A DNA stretch of 64,000 nucleotides. Origin: Picochlorum sp. 'celeri' (lineage: Eukaryota > Chlorophyta > Trebouxiophyceae). The notes below the pieces were generated by a model. That model worked only from the letters and a program-made list of their open reading frames with translations, did no database searches and was not told the DNA's origin. Location: assembly GCA_010909725.1 (NCBI GenBank), contig JAACMV010000014.1, positions 972,501 to 1,036,500 of the forward strand, read 5' to 3'. A program made the position numbers and the translations under genes. Shown here piece by piece: positions 1-13,409 of this stretch (positions within the stretch are counted from its first letter, which is position 1; each line of letters starts with the position of its first letter).

Positions 1-382
1 AGATACCCGTCCCCCTCTAGCAATACCTTGATATGAACAATCTTTCGCTCCCCAGAAATAAACTGACGGAGCACGCCCATCGTACGTGAAATCTGTAACT
101 TCTATTGTACAATCAGCAGTCACCTCCAGTCTACCTGCCACATCATGATCAATGCCATTAAGCCTTCCAGATGCTTTCGGACAGTTTTGACCATACACCC
201 CTGCATATGTATGACGATATGATCGTCGATGAAAACGTGGTGGAATCTACTTTGCCACAGAACACACAATATGTATATGTTAACATGGTATCGCACGCAC
301 CGCTCTCATAACCCAAGCATAGCAAGTACAATATCGGTAAAAGATTGAATCTTATAGCTCTATGGAGACTGGGTGTAGACAT
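1..382 (-). CDS. Secreted DM13-domain protein, partial (3' part beyond left edge)
   Basis: Two exons are visible: 382-301 and 200-1, separated by a 100 bp intron (donor GTGCGT, acceptor ATGCAG). Exon 1 encodes a signal peptide (hydrophobic core LLPILYLLCLG). The splice keeps frame and leads into a DM13-type segment: SGRLNGIDHDVAG, a strand ending DFTYDGRAPSVYFWGA, then a Cys in the KDC position. In the DM13 family this pattern of strands with a near-invariant cysteine is thought to take part in redox or electron-transfer chemistry at the cell surface, often next to DOMON domains. The gene just upstream on the same strand encodes a DOMON protein, which fits that association. The protein continues past the left end of the window, so total length and further domains are unknown. 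Confidence 0.75.
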
Positions 383-687
383 TTCGCCACTATTTATGTA
401 TCGGGCTTGAACTCGACAGAACGCGTTGAGGCGTTACGATACTGCAAAAGCCAGCGATGTATCTAGACCTTCCAAAGTCCTTCGCTGAACTGAAGGCAAT
501 TTCTTTCTCTTAGTTTGAGAAAAATTGACGCGTACAGAGACAGGTGCCAGACACTTAGAATCCCCCTGGGGGAGCATGGCCTAGGGTTGGGCAAGATGAA
601 TTGATTGTGGCATGGCTTCCGACACCAAGGCACCTTGCCAGCAATTGACATGCCAAGGGTGTTTGACGCTACTTGAAAAGTATTTGA
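383..687. other. Intergenic, DM13 gene to DOMON gene
   Basis: This 305 bp gap lies between the DM13 start codon and the DOMON stop codon. It must hold the DM13 promoter and the DOMON 3' UTR. A 62-codon minus-strand open frame is present but lacks any recognisable domain or splice logic, so I do not call it. Nothing else is seen. Confidence 0.5.
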
Positions 688-1675
688 TTACACAAAGAAC
701 ATAAGAGATATCATCAAGATTGATGAGGCTTTCAAGGAAGAAATAGCCCCTGAGGATGCTTCTGTTGGTGGTGGAGAAGGCTGCATATCTGGACGCTCAG
801 GCTCTGGCACAGGCTCAGGCTCTGGTTCTGGTGACGGTTCTGGTGATGGTTCTGGAACATCAGTGCTTGCCGGTGGCTCCGCTGTTGCAGTAACCTGGCG
901 ATCAATAATCGGTGTGCAATCATTCTTTGGCTCATCAAACTTGACTGTGGCAGTGGACACACCGGGAGTCTTCACCCTGTGTATCAAAACCTCTGGTTCT
1001 TCAAGGCTGGAGAATTCTGCGACTGGACCAATGGCGTATATTACTACCTGAGATCCATCGGAAGGCCACGCGTTATTTTCCTTCCCATCTGTGGGCCCAA
1101 GTGGCCGAGTCATGTGGATTGCCATGGTATCACCATTCCTGTTTGCCTGAATCACTTTGGCCGATGTGGTCTTTGGAGCAGTGCTATTCCCCGCAAAATC
1201 AGGGCACACACCATCTCCTGTTGCGAAATCGCACGGATTCTTGCTCGCAAGCTGGTAGTTCAATGCAAAAGGCTGTTCACCTACAAATCCACCAATGAGC
1301 GCAGTGCTACCTGTCATCCTCGCCGACGGCACCCCAGGTTGCGAAAATCCAAAGGCAAAGTATTGGTTCCCTATCTCCCTGGTAGTACCTTCTAATGCAA
1401 TATCGAGAACAGTATCGTCCAAGTTCCAATGAACGTTCAGCACTCCAGGAACGAGCTCTTGGCAGTTAGGGAGACCATAAAGCGCGTCATCCTGGCCAGC
1501 GACAGAATCTGCACAAAGATGCCATCTTTTAGTTATAATTCACATATCCGTGTATAATGATCAATGCATTGGCCCTCCGAGGCATAAAGGCCTGCCAAAG
1601 TGCGACCAGAGCGTCAAACGAACCTTTTGTGACCACGAAAAGGCACAATAACAAAACCAATTCGACAGTTCTCAT
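688..1675 (-). CDS. Secreted DOMON-domain protein with Pro/Glu-rich stalk and probable GPI tail
   Basis: Exons 1675-1624 and 1508-688 (intron 115 bp, donor GTTCGT, acceptor GTGCAG) give 290 residues. Exon 1 encodes a signal peptide (MRTVELVLLLCLFVV). Residues about 40-160 resemble a DOMON domain: NVHWNLDDTVLDIALEG, then a GNQYFAFGFS strand and a TALIGGF strand, a beta-sandwich type known to bind heme or sugars. After this comes a low-complexity PEPSPEPEPEP stalk of about 40 residues. The C-terminus has small residues (EASSGA) followed by a hydrophobic tail ending LMISLMFFV, typical of a GPI-anchor signal. The protein is therefore probably displayed on the cell surface on a stalk. It pairs with the adjacent DM13 gene; a joint extracellular redox role is inference from family associations only. 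Confidence 0.75.
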
Positions 1676-2042
1676 TATCACAGTTTTTAGTATTCGCTAG
1701 AATGAAATTTTTCTACTGGTAGCTTGGGAATGGTCGTAGTAGTCTTTGGGTTATTTCCGAGAATCATTCCCAGAGGGCGCCATATGCATATATGCATATA
1801 TATGGCATGTACATGCGATCGCACCAGACTCGTTGCACATCAACGCCGGACAGTGCACTGTTACGGAGCAACTGTAGTTTGAAACCACCTGTTTGGGTCC
1901 AAAGTCGGGTGCTTCAATGGCGATACGATCCAGGAGAATTCATCAAACAGGGAATCTTACAGGGATAGTTTTATTACCAAGGCACAAAAGGGAAAATCTA
2001 GACCATCTTCTATCCATGCTGTTGAGAACACAACCACACTCC
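1676..2042. other. Intergenic, DOMON promoter and USP 3' flank
   Basis: This 367 bp stretch separates the DOMON start from the end of the large ubiquitin protease. It includes an alternating purine-pyrimidine tract of CATATG/GCATAT units near 1782-1806 (ATATGCATATATGCATATAT), which may be a simple repeat. A 98-codon plus-strand frame beginning at 1893 runs antisense into the last USP exon and is not called. No RNA gene is recognised. Confidence 0.5.
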
Positions 2043-5000
2043 TTATGGATTTTCCTCAACATCAATCTCTGCCACGACATCATCGTCGATATTATGCGCC
2101 TCTCCTTCGTCATGATCAGCCTTGATACATACTACTTGATCAGCATCCAAGGCGCCAATCATGTCAGCTGGCTGGTGAAGAGGACTTGATGGATCCTTAC
2201 TTTGTAAAATCGTACCAAGCTGTTCAGAGAGCTGATTTGGATCAAACAATGTGTACATGGAGCTCTGCAAACACAATATACAAATCTAAGCGCAAGCATG
2301 GGCTCCATCATCTCTCAGCATAGCTACACGTACCTCATCTGAAGGAACCAGGGAGATCCATGTCGTTCGGAAATCATTGTCAGCTGCAAGCCTTTCGGAT
2401 ATTTGATTGCATACAAGAAGGGATGACGCAGCCCATTTTGAGAATTTTTCACCATAATTGTAAACAGAAGCAAATGCGTTGGGATTTTCTTTGAGGACTC
2501 CCAAGAGTATGACTGTCATCAAATATGTCTTGACTGCATTACGGCATAGCAGGCAGGTATCCATGAGCCCAGGGACCTCAGTACGGGACTGTGAGGCTAC
2601 TTGTTCAGGTAAAGACACATCTTCGATCACAAAGCCCAAGACGAAACTCCTGCAATTGTTATGATGATCAGTCTCAGGTATGGATCAGTAGATAAGGCAT
2701 GCTTCAAACAACACGTACAAAATTCTGGAGACAGCATTGGAATCTTCCATCGCCAAAACATCTACAATGGAAGATGCCTCTGATGCTAGCTCCCTTACAC
2801 TAGAGGAATCCTGAATGTGTAGCAAAATAGCAGCTACCAGAATATTTGAGCGAGATAGATTCTCCCAAGCAAACCATTTCATGAAGAGTATGCTTTCCAT
2901 CGTCTCAATCTTTCCTGGGAGTAGATAGAATCGAATCGCCTCTAAACATGCTGAATTTTCACTTGAAAAGATTCCAGATGGTAGCTCATCAATGTGTCGC
3001 TGTTCAGAGGACAATCGCAAAATAAATGGATTTGACAACTGCAAATCTTTGTCCTGGGTAGAAAGGCTAGGGAGTCTATGCATTCGTAGCAAGGGAAGAA
3101 CCAATCCCAAGTATGGATCTGCGAAATCCTGAGCTTGCCGTTGAGACCTTGTGAGTTGACGCCATAAGTGAAAGATACTTCCAGAAAAGGACACTAGGTC
3201 GACAATGCTCTCCAAGAGAACGCTCTCCACATTCTTGATTGATCGCATTTCGTACAGGACTCCGATCATATCTTTCCATTTCACCGTAGCCGATGGATAG
3301 TTGGCAAGGCTGGAGCGCACGTGGCTTATGACTGACTCTATGATTCGTGCAACAGTGGCTTTGGAATTTTCCATGCCATCTGACAGTGAACGAACACTTG
3401 CCGCGAGTATTTGGCTCATCAAAACCCGTGATGATTTATAAGGCGATTCAAGTGCAGAGAGACCACAAGACAATTGACCATTTGGCGGAGGAGTAAAAAA
3501 TTCCAGCGCTGTCTCTGCCACTGACGGCAGAGAACAAGCCTTCTTTAATGGCTCTATCATTTCCAATACTGGATCTACCTTTTCATTTGATCCGTCAAAT
3601 GGGCTGAAAATATAAACCTGGCAGATATATTTGATACATAGCGAGACAGTCTGTCGAACAGTTGATTCAGATGCCTTGTCTTCCCTTCGATCATGCTGAT
3701 AAAAGATTTCATTACGAAGGTGCATACTAGGACCTGCTGAACCATCAACCCTTTTGGACTTCAGTGCACGCGGCCCATCAAGAGCCATGGACATTTCTTT
3801 TGACAGCATCAGCATGAAATTGGCAAGAGCTGGATGAAAAGCATGCATCCTATTGAGCTCCATGAAATTATTCAGTACCATCTGCTCTCTTTTCTCTGCT
3901 GGGATGAGATGGAAAAGATCTAAAAATCCAATATTCTCTTTCTTATTAACCTCTACTCTGTCATACATAAGCATGTATGCAGAATGATTACGCTGATACC
4001 GTCGATCTGATCCCTCTGGAGTGAACAAACCACCAAAGCAGTCCCGATCAATATTAGATATGTCCCAGGGCGTGACAGTATCATCATCGAAGCAGAACCA
4101 TTCACCGGTGCTTCTATCTTTTGCATATGAATAATAGTGTCCAGCAAAGGCCGTCCCGCTGTGGATGATGATCCCTGACAATTCGTACATGTACTCCTCT
4201 CTGTCATTTGCATGGGAGGTGTCTACATAAGGCTGCATGTCCAAGTGCAGCGGGAACTCGAATCTGTCTTTGATTTTCCACCTAGAAAGAGTCTCAAAAT
4301 CCCACTCAAACCTCTTGAAATGCAATACGAGCGTCTCTGGCAAACGCTTCAAAAGAGTTCTTTTCTTGGCATCCACTTTGCGCCCCAACTGCTCACAAAA
4401 CCATTGATTTTGAGCATCAAGAGTCTCTACTGCGACGTAAGATTCTAAGCTCTGAATAAGATTTTCCTTCCCCCTGACATCAAGAGAAATTTGGTAGAAC
4501 TCTTCTTCTCTTTCAGACCGCAAACCATCGTGCCCTGGAACTTCAATAATTTGGTTGAATGACCCGCCAAGGACTGAATAAATTACCCTGTCCTGTCCCG
4601 TAGCTTTCAAATGCTCGTCAATTGTATCCTGAAGCCTTGTAAAAAATTCATAGGCATCCTGATGTTCTTGCACATTGACTGGATTTCCATCATAGTCTTT
4701 GAATACTTTCCAAAAGATTGATGGGTCGACTGCTGGACATAGGCCACCTGACATTTGCAAAAATATATGTCCCAGGGCATCTAATACTGGGCATGAGGAA
4801 TCCTTTCCATCATTCAGACATAGCAGAAGATTTGTTCGCACATTTGGCTGCATATATAATTGTTGGAATGTAGCATTCATATAGCATGTTGCTCCACCAT
4901 TCAAAAGCCCACAATAAGAATCCACATCTCTCACTTTTCTCTGCACTGTGTTGTTGTATAACCTGGGGAAACCTCTCTTTGACGTATCAAAGACATCCAG

Positions 5001-8000
5001 AAGCTCTTCATGGAGGGTTTGCCAGCAGTTGTGGCACAGCAAAGCGCAGGAGAGAAGAATTCTGTACAGGCTTTCTTGCTCCCTCAGAGAGTACAATCCA
5101 TTCTTCACTACTGTGATGTAGTGCCCCTTATCACCAACAGCGCAACAATCATCTGCACTGTGAAGTTTAATCTCAGGGAAAAGATACTCTGATATGATTT
5201 TTGAGACAAGAGGCTCCATTGTCGTTGGCATCCCAATATCAGCATTTTGGAGGGCAAAGTGCAGCGACCTTGAGTAGTTTTCAATAGGTTCGTGCTCAGC
5301 CAAACTATTTTCGATGCACTCACAAAGATTCATTGCTAGAGGTACCATTTCATTGTTTAGCTCGCCGTTTGAATGCCCTACCAACTGCACACAGAACGCA
5401 GTTTCTTCACTGGAGGGATTCTTTGCCAATATGATATCCTTTGCAATCTCTTTAAAGAATCTCTTTCCCAAGCCATGATTCACACTAAATGAATGCGCTT
5501 CCTGTACTGCTAAGCTTCTTACAAGATCCGACTCCACTGCAAGCAAGCGTTTGAATATCTGAATCAGTTGCCCAACAAGGGATACCTCCAATTCACCTTT
5601 TCCCTTGCACAATCTGAGAATCACCTCAAGACTGGCACAACAGATGAAGTATAAATCCTCTGCAGAATATTTTCTTGAGTTATTAGTGCAATCAGTGATG
5701 ATTAAAAGAGCACTCTGTAATGAGCGATCTGTGAGATCATCACTGCTTTCACTGCATTCCAGAGAGATGTGCTGCACCAGGTGAATAAATATATCAGCTA
5801 CCCTTCCCTTATTCGAATCGAGTCCCTTCTGATAGACCTCTTGTAATACCTGAAGGAAGTTCAGGGGATGCTGTATGATTTCTGAGCTTTTTATCCCATC
5901 CCCTATCATAGGATTCATCTGCGAATACAGGATGAGGCAAGAATACAGCATGGCTGCGGAATTTGGCTCTCCTTGAGATTGATTTAGACCTATGAAGGAT
6001 TTGAACTCTCTCATATCAGTACTTTTCATCTCTGAAAGTGTAAATTTGCCTACGGTATCAAAAATAGGCAATTTGAGTAGGAGATCCATTGATAGAATAG
6101 AAATATCTCTCAGTATCTTGCGGGCTGCATGTCCATCCTTCACGCTAAAATCCAGGTCCCTGGAATTCCCCATATTTGCAAAGCTGATCAGTATTTTGAA
6201 TAGCTTCAAATCATTTGATAGAATTTGCGCCACCCGAGGTTGGCTTTTAGAACACTGATTTACCATTGCCCCATGTGGCATGGCAGGTGTGAAAACTGCC
6301 ATCACAGGGGACTCTCCTGAAATGCACGAAGATACGCTTGCTGCATTATCTGATATCTCACGACCCTGCACGTTTTAAAAGAATAATCATTCAGTTACGC
6401 TGAAAATTTAGAGATCGATTCAATCGAAATCGCACCCCTTGAAATAGCCTAAAGTTTTCCTGAGGTATAAAATAACCAACAAAGTGTGATGCTTTCCTGG
6501 ACACCATTCCGCGAAAGTCTCCAACCAACGCGTTCCTTGGGCATGATATTATTTCAACAAGCTTTTGATTTGCTGAGACTCTTGGGCTGAGGGGAAGTTG
6601 TTGGAAATTAGCACAGATGCAAACATCATCACCCTTGTAGGAAGAATCCAAAGGTCTGTCTTCCAGCTGATAGGGAGCAAAAGCTCGAATCAAGTCTTTG
6701 AAATACTTCATGAGCTGCTTTATTATTTTTAATCTGTCGACACTACTGTATGTCTTCATGGAAACGGATTTCCATGGAATTGCCTCATCAAGAGTTGCAT
6801 CAAACATCATCTGATAGGACTCATGGAATAAATCCTTGCATTTTTTCACACTTTCCATGACTTGATGAACACTACCATCGTCTCCAACAACGCTGATCTT
6901 TTCGGATAATATTGAGCTAAGACTTTTGGATGCCTCTCTTGCGACTGCCTCATTCGAGCATGACACAACAATATCTGACAGGAATGAAATGACAACATCC
7001 CACAGTCCCATTGAGCTATTCTCTTTACTCATTTCCAGCAGAAAAGTATATGAGGACTCTCCCGCGTATAACACAGTATTATAATCGAACGCTGACGCAA
7101 GAAAACCAGTAATACACCGCCATGCAGTGAAGCTCAAATGTTTGGCTTGAACCTTGTCGAGGGCAATTAAAAGGAACTCATGAAGAGTCTCACATTGGAC
7201 TCCCTTCTCCCCCTGCACGAAAGATACAAGAAGATTCCAAGCAAACTCATTCAGATTATGAGAGTACTTTTGAGCATTTGTCCAACCGAGGATCGTCTTC
7301 ATGAGCTCGATGCTGACATAGTAGTCCGAGTCATTCAGAACGAGTTTCAGAACCTTGTTGAAAATAGTCAGTGCTTCCTTGTTCGCTTCAGAAATGGGCC
7401 TCTTTTCCACCAGAGAATGTTCTAAAATCCTATCATACAGCTTCACAAGACCTTTTGAGAAGGCTGCGTTTGGGTTGAGCTCCTTATAAACCTGAGACAC
7501 AACTGCTCTGGAAATATGGCGACCTTGAAAAACATGGAGCATCACCTGCAGGGGCCTCTTCATATCTTCTATCGAGTCTACGGTGAGTTTAGACATACAG
7601 ATACGAATTGCTTCCGCAATAACTTTCTCAACCCCATCCACCTCCTCATATGCTTCACACACATCTAGAAACAAACTTACACTTCCTACACTCTCTGGAA
7701 CCGTGTCATCAAGAGCAAAGTTCAAACTGATACCCATCAGGCGATAGATCAAAATTCCATATGCATCATATTTCGAAGCAGTAGTCAATAGATCGCCAAC
7801 GTATTTGACTGTTGAAGACGACAAATGTGTATCTGCAAGCTTCTGGCACAACAATGCATCTGCATTGTCTTTTGGCATACTACTTGCCAAACTGCCTAAT
7901 AATTGAGCAACATTGCACTTTATTTCTTCAAATGTTCCTTCATCGTCCAAAATAGACCACAAATATTGCATGTGGTCTTCGCTCACAGCGCCATATATTG

Positions 8001-9345
8001 CCAAACGCCGAAGCAAATCCTGCATATCTTCAATATATTGAGAGTGGTGAAGATTTGCTTTCAGCATCGAGGACAAAATGTCTGTTGATACAATCCAGGA
8101 TATATGCTCTGGTAAGCTATGGTGCCTATCATTCATCGAGGAAGATTTGTGAGATGAGATGGCCTGACTCACAATACCATCTAATGCCTTCACTGCCGAA
8201 AGCTGGTGCGAGACATTCTCGGAATCAAACAGACGTGTGATTGTCTCTTTCTGGTACAGACTGATCCGTGCTCTTAGCGAATTTCCTTCATCTCCAAACA
8301 TGTTTGCGATGTCATACAGCATTCGTAGCACAGAACACATGCGTAAACTTGGGTGACCCTCTTCAGCCACTTCAAATCCGTCAAATCCTTGGAGCCTAAA
8401 CCCAACCTCAAAGCACTCGCAGACAAATTCCATATAAGCACACACAAGCATTCGTTTCGAATCAGAGATTAAGTTCATGCAAGCGTGCAGAACCCGCAGC
8501 AGAGAATCGACTGTATATATAGTCAGTTGTGGTGCAAGTTTTAGAGCCAGGAGCAAATTATCAATACCCCTTGCAGAGGCAAACGTATCCAGCACAACAG
8601 CCCGCAAATATCTACCTTCATCCTCGGACACATGCCTCAAATACTCTACTTGTACCCAATCAGTCAATCTATCAGTATGCTCGCAGCGCCCTACAATATA
8701 GCGCATATCACGGCCACCATGCTGCTCATTCCCACAGAGGAATGCATCCACGTAACCTTTGTCCAAAGCCATGTGCATTACTGTGCTACATGCTTCAAAT
8801 TCTTCGTACGTATAACTAGAGATCCCAATCCTAAACATATCATGCTCAAAAATTCTTGCCAGCAAAAATGCAGCATACAGTTTACTCCAAGCACACAAAA
8901 TGACTGGCGCGTGGACAAGCACGTCGCAATCGTTACTCATCATACGCTCTAGGATCTGTGGTAACACTTCTACCAAACACGAATGCACAATATTCATCTC
9001 AAAGGCAGTCCTCTCCTCGACATTTGCGTCTGCATATTCCTCTTCAGCAACCTGCTTCAAATATGCCTCCAGATTACCAATCAAACGTAGTGTGCGTAGG
9101 CATGCATCCCTATCCAGATCATACATTGTACATTGATTTGATTCATTCATTCTCGCCGCAGACATTTGCAAGAGTGCCATGGCCAGTTTCTCCCTATCCT
9201 CATGACACTCTGAAACATTCACCCGAATCCCAAGCTCACCAGCAACCATGCCTCTTTGACCGCTGTCCTCATCCGTGGACACTGTCCTTCCGGATTCTGA
9301 GCTCGTTGATGGTATTGCCGCTGCCATATCAGCAGTATTATCCAT
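2043..9345 (-). CDS. Giant ubiquitin-specific protease (USP9X/USP24/USP34 type)
   Basis: Four exons, 9345-6436, 6365-2719, 2649-2334 and 2264-2043, join in frame to 2,364 residues. The introns are 70, 69 and 69 bp; two have perfect GTACGT donors. The first ~1,450 residues are a helical, repeat-like scaffold without other motifs. The peptidase C19 core follows: Cys box GLLNGGATCYMNATFQQ (active Cys near residue 1462), then QNQWFCEQLGRKVDAKKRT and LVLHFKRFEWDFE, and the His box SGTAFAGHYYSYAKD (His near 1711). This is the order seen in the USP9X/USP24/USP34 group, which removes ubiquitin from trafficking and signalling substrates. The Zn-finger cysteine pairs found in some USPs are incomplete here. 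The start at 9345 is the first ATG of the long open frame. Catalytic Cys and His are both present, so activity is expected. Confidence 0.9.
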
Positions 9346-9740
9346 GCTTCTATGTCACTAATACAAGCCTAGGACAGTTACAACCCTACTCCTCCTTGTT
9401 CTGTACAGATCACACCATACGTCACGATACTCCCTTCCGGTACAGCCATAGTATGTTTCTTTACAAAAATATGCGCATATATCGTACCATACTCCCTCTA
9501 TAGTGCACGAAGCTCTCTATGCCGCTGTTGACTGGAACAACCAGACAGATTTTGATGTATCACGAAAGAACCAAACAGCGCCTCGGTGACACTATGCACT
9601 CGTCTATGTAATTATTCTCGTATTTTACTGCATCCCATTCGAGAGAAGCCTCTATTAATCTTGTAACGACCCCGAGACCAAGTTGCAATTTGAAAAGAGG
9701 ACACTCGTGTGTTTTAATGTTTTTATCAAGGCCAGGAACC

Positions 9741-9898
9741 TAAATGGAATAGCTTCGTTAGGCTGGGAGGGACGTTACGCACTTTTCTCCCTCTATGGTG
9801 CATTATATTTCCTGAAACAAATATATTATTAAATCTCAGATCAATATACAGATTTTGATATTACTGTGAGGCAAAATGATGCAGTGTACGCGAAGAAC
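9741..9898 (+). repeat. Inverted repeat, left copy
   Basis: This stretch matches the reverse complement of 12584-12744 at roughly 80 percent by eye, including uninterrupted blocks such as GGGAGGGACGTTACGC, CAAATATATTATTAAA, CAGATTTTGATATTA and TGTACGCGAAGAAC. Similarity fades on both sides. It could be a terminal inverted repeat of a ~3 kb element or one of two copies of a dispersed short repeat in opposite orientation. No target-site duplication was identified. Confidence 0.7.
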
Positions 9899-12583
9899 AA
9901 AGCAAATGTTTCCAGCGCGACTCTGCATCCACGGTCCAGGCATGGCTTTGATAGGCGTAGCAGGAAAAAGGAGATTCCGACGGTTGGTTACATGGGCAGA
10001 ATCGTCACCACGTCGTCCACACTAATTTATTTTCCTTAACAATTCTCGCGTGTACTTATCACGTATAATAATAATTATTACCACATGTAAGGCTGGTAGA
10101 ACGCCTGCGCGATTCCGCAGGAAGTCACCAACGAACTTCGGGCGGTTAGTCGCACGATGAACGAGTATATCGGTGCGTTGGCATGGTTGGGCCATTATTA
10201 TGCTTTAAATATACTAATACACGATTTCTGGTGTGCAGAACGGAGTGTCAGTCGTGGATGAGACCGCGCAGATGATCCAACCGTTTCTGACGTTGGTAGC
10301 GAGTCCCTCGTGACCACGATTGTCCATGATTTGCCATCTACACCACAAAAAATACTATTATAATACTATTATATGGGGAGGAACGCAGTTATCTGCACTG
10401 CAAGCCGAATCTGGAGAAATTCCTGTGTTGGACAACTTGATTCCCGTCGACTGCTTTCCTTGGCTCGGCGTATGGGAATTCACGCGTGATATGGTCTACA
10501 TGAACGTATAAATCCGACAAAATGCTCGTGGCTTGTGTATATGATCTAAATGCACGAATTGAAGCTAGTGTCTCAACTTCAATGTGTCGGAGAGCTGGAA
10601 ACTGGTGCAACCGTTCCAATGCTCCTCCCGAGGAGCATAAATTGTGTTGCTAATTACATGTTTTGGTATTGAAATTAGGATAGAGTTGATATTGGCCAGT
10701 GTGCGAGCCTTTTCCCCGAAGAATTCGTTCCATGGACTGTGAGGAACCCATGAGCAAATGCATCAACTTCTATTCAGATATATAGCCCTCTGCTGAATGA
10801 CAGGCACATGATGAATGATAATATATCAGTGGAGGTATCAAATGGGGGACGATGCCACGACTAAAGGCACGCAATACTCATTACATTGTTTGACCAGAAG
10901 TCGGTTGAGGAGGGACTCTAGATTTTTCGAGTTTTCCGCAGGCTTGGTGCAGATTATATTTAGAAAAAGTACTTTTGAGAGCTTTCTTATATTCTTATAC
11001 AATTTCAGGTGATCCAGATGAACAGCATTGTGTATTTCATGGATTCTTGGCTCTCAATTTTATTCCTGGGTGGTCTCACCGCCAAGCTCTAACTGGTGAA
11101 TGCCCAATATATATGATTATCGTCAGAAGAAACGCGTTCTGCTCAATATCCTTTATAATATTTCTGGGGCATGACCTTACGCCTGTTGGAATGATGTGTC
11201 ATTCCGCATTCAAATTTGGATGTTCTGAGTTGGCCTCAGATCACCAAGGACTTTTCGACGAGCACATCTGTACATGTAACTGTGCAGATACTTCTAGGAT
11301 TGTGCATTTTGTACCGAATATCTTTGCCATGGAACTCTGGAACCCTGTTGAGTTTAAAATCTGTGTCATGCCATGCGGGTGCCAAATGAGCTGAATCTTA
11401 GCGTGAGATTTCATCGAGCAAGAACCCCCAAAATCTAGCAATATATAGCACAAGATTCGATGGAGGCGTATTTTAAATACAAACTGCACATCGCGAGTGC
11501 CCACTGATTGGTGGACATCCAACCGGCAAACCAACACCCATTGAAAGCCTCGTTAGGAACGCAATTTGGATCCATTTGCTGGCAAATGATTATCAAGTGA
11601 TTGCAAAATGTAACAGAATTGTTTTGCTCATCTCCTCTTTCAATTTGTGTCAACTTCAGTCATTCAAATGAAGTGTCACACCACCTTCCACAGCTGGAGT
11701 CTCCGACGTTTTGCAACATGTCCCAGCCCTCGTCAGCTCACCCTCTTCCGCACTGAACCATCATTCAATATCATCCAGCAATGTATCAGCCGCTCGCAGC
11801 ATCAGATCACCCGCAGAACTATGCACAATGGAGATTCTTGTCAGAGCAAGTGGCTGATGATGATCACTTGATCCTCATCTGTATACAGTACGTACTGCAT
11901 CTACCGGAGCAAGATAATTTTCATCATATTAAATAAAATATATGAATTTACTTCAGAGCTATCAACTGTCTTGGCCACCATCACGGTCTTTTGCTGTCTT
12001 AGAGTATAGTTTCATTCCAAAGGTTGGCCTTGGCCTTCTGCAGGAGTTCCATTGGTTCATCTACACGCGTTCCAGCGCGTTATCCAAGATATTTGTGTCA
12101 ATAATCGATTATTTGGCTGTAATATTTCATTCATGGTCATCTCTGTGGCTATTTTTGCCTGACTGTCGAAGACTGGGTGTTCGAAACACATGAGCAGAAG
12201 ACCTGGTAACTCGTCCGTATCAACCACGCAGTGATCTAAAACGTAGCACTTCTCCAAGTACTTTCAACAATTTTGAACTTTTCGGCTACCCACGTGCTCT
12301 CGTTGAGTCCATGCCGTCGCATTTTGTTCCGAAGGCATTCGCACAAGTTTTCAAACCCAAGAGCGAGGTGAACTTCTAGATCAGTGGGATCCAACGTGGC
12401 CATGGTAAAACATTATCTCAACTACAAAGTCTTCTTGGTCATGATAACCCGAGAGCATGATAAACAATGGTATTGGCGGTGATTTCAGCGATAAAGGTTT
12501 CCGCATTACGTGTTTCGGGCATCTACTCCTGTCAACGGGTGGAGACGACCGGGGAAACTGGGCCATCTCCATTCGATAGCCTG

Positions 12584-12744
12584 GTTCTTCGCGTACAGTC
12601 CATCATTTTGCCTTCAATTAATATCAAAATCTGCGCATTGAAATAAGGTTTAATAATATATTTGTTTGAGGAAATATAATGGACTGTAGAGGGAGAAAAA
12701 TGCGTAACGTCCCTCCCGCCCTAACGAATCGGGTCCAATTTAAA
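12584..12744 (-). repeat. Inverted repeat, right copy
   Basis: This is the reverse-complement partner of 9741-9898. Both copies share blocks of 14-16 identical bases, with scattered substitutions and small length differences. The copies do not share a conserved reading frame, so they look non-coding. The interior between the copies shows no further obvious pairing. Confidence 0.7.
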
Positions 12745-13409
12745 TCCTGAAACTTGAATTCGGGTTCCGCACACTGATATTGCCGTACAAGCATGGCAAC
12801 AGCAGTTGGGAATTCGGCTTCCGATGTCTCCATCACGGATTTATCGTCAGCAAAAGTCATGATGACAGCAACGTGTGTGATTGAAAAATCGGTTGCATGG
12901 ATACCAGGTACCCAAGTGCCATTATCCCTTTCTTTGCACGATGGAGCAGTTTTTGATGTTTTCTATAGTATAGTTGAGAGAAATACTCCATATAAAGAAT
13001 GGATGGACATACAAGCAGTTGAATCACTCCTATCCTTGGATTGGGTGAATGGACAAATTTGTCACTTTCAATTGACTCGATTCAGCGACTTCGTCTCACA
13101 ATGAGCTTCTTGCTGAACTACACATGCTTTACGCTGTAGACACTGAAATAAAAGACCCATTTAGTGTACTGAGGAAAAGCGACATGCATACTATGGCTGT
13201 TTGATTTGTTCTGGGCTATGATCCCACAAATTTAAGCCAGTTTCTTTCATGCATAACTACTACAGGCTGGCATCACTATGAATGAATATAGTGGTAGTAG
13301 TAGTAGTAGAAGTTAAAAAATACGACAAAATAATTCCAATTGTGGGCAAGGATCCTTGCTCCATAGCGGCAAATATAAGTCAGAAGAGTACATCAGCAGA
13401 AGAAGTCCT

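Larger units (their letters stand above)
9346..13409. other. 4 kb gene-poor region with inverted repeats
   Basis: No open frame here exceeds 140 codons and none shows a recognisable domain, signal peptide or splice pattern. The longest is a 139-codon plus-strand frame at 10975-11394. AT-rich patches and frequent stops in all frames suggest decayed sequence. Two inverted copies of a ~160 bp repeat (9741-9898 and 12584-12744) bracket most of the region. A (GTA)n microsatellite lies at 13288-13311. The left ~100 bp must contain the promoter of the ubiquitin protease. The region could be an old transposon insertion, but no transposase is readable. Confidence 0.6.

Noticed and set aside
463..651. 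62-codon minus-strand frame between the DM13 and DOMON genes
   Set aside because: It has no signal peptide, domain or splice link to either neighbour.
10975..11394. 139-codon plus-strand frame in the gene-poor region
   Set aside because: No domain, no matching flanking exons and many stops nearby. I could not link it to a transposase.
12793..13104. 103-codon plus-strand frame beside the right inverted repeat
   Set aside because: No recognisable motif and no neighbouring exon; may be chance or a fragment of something decayed.
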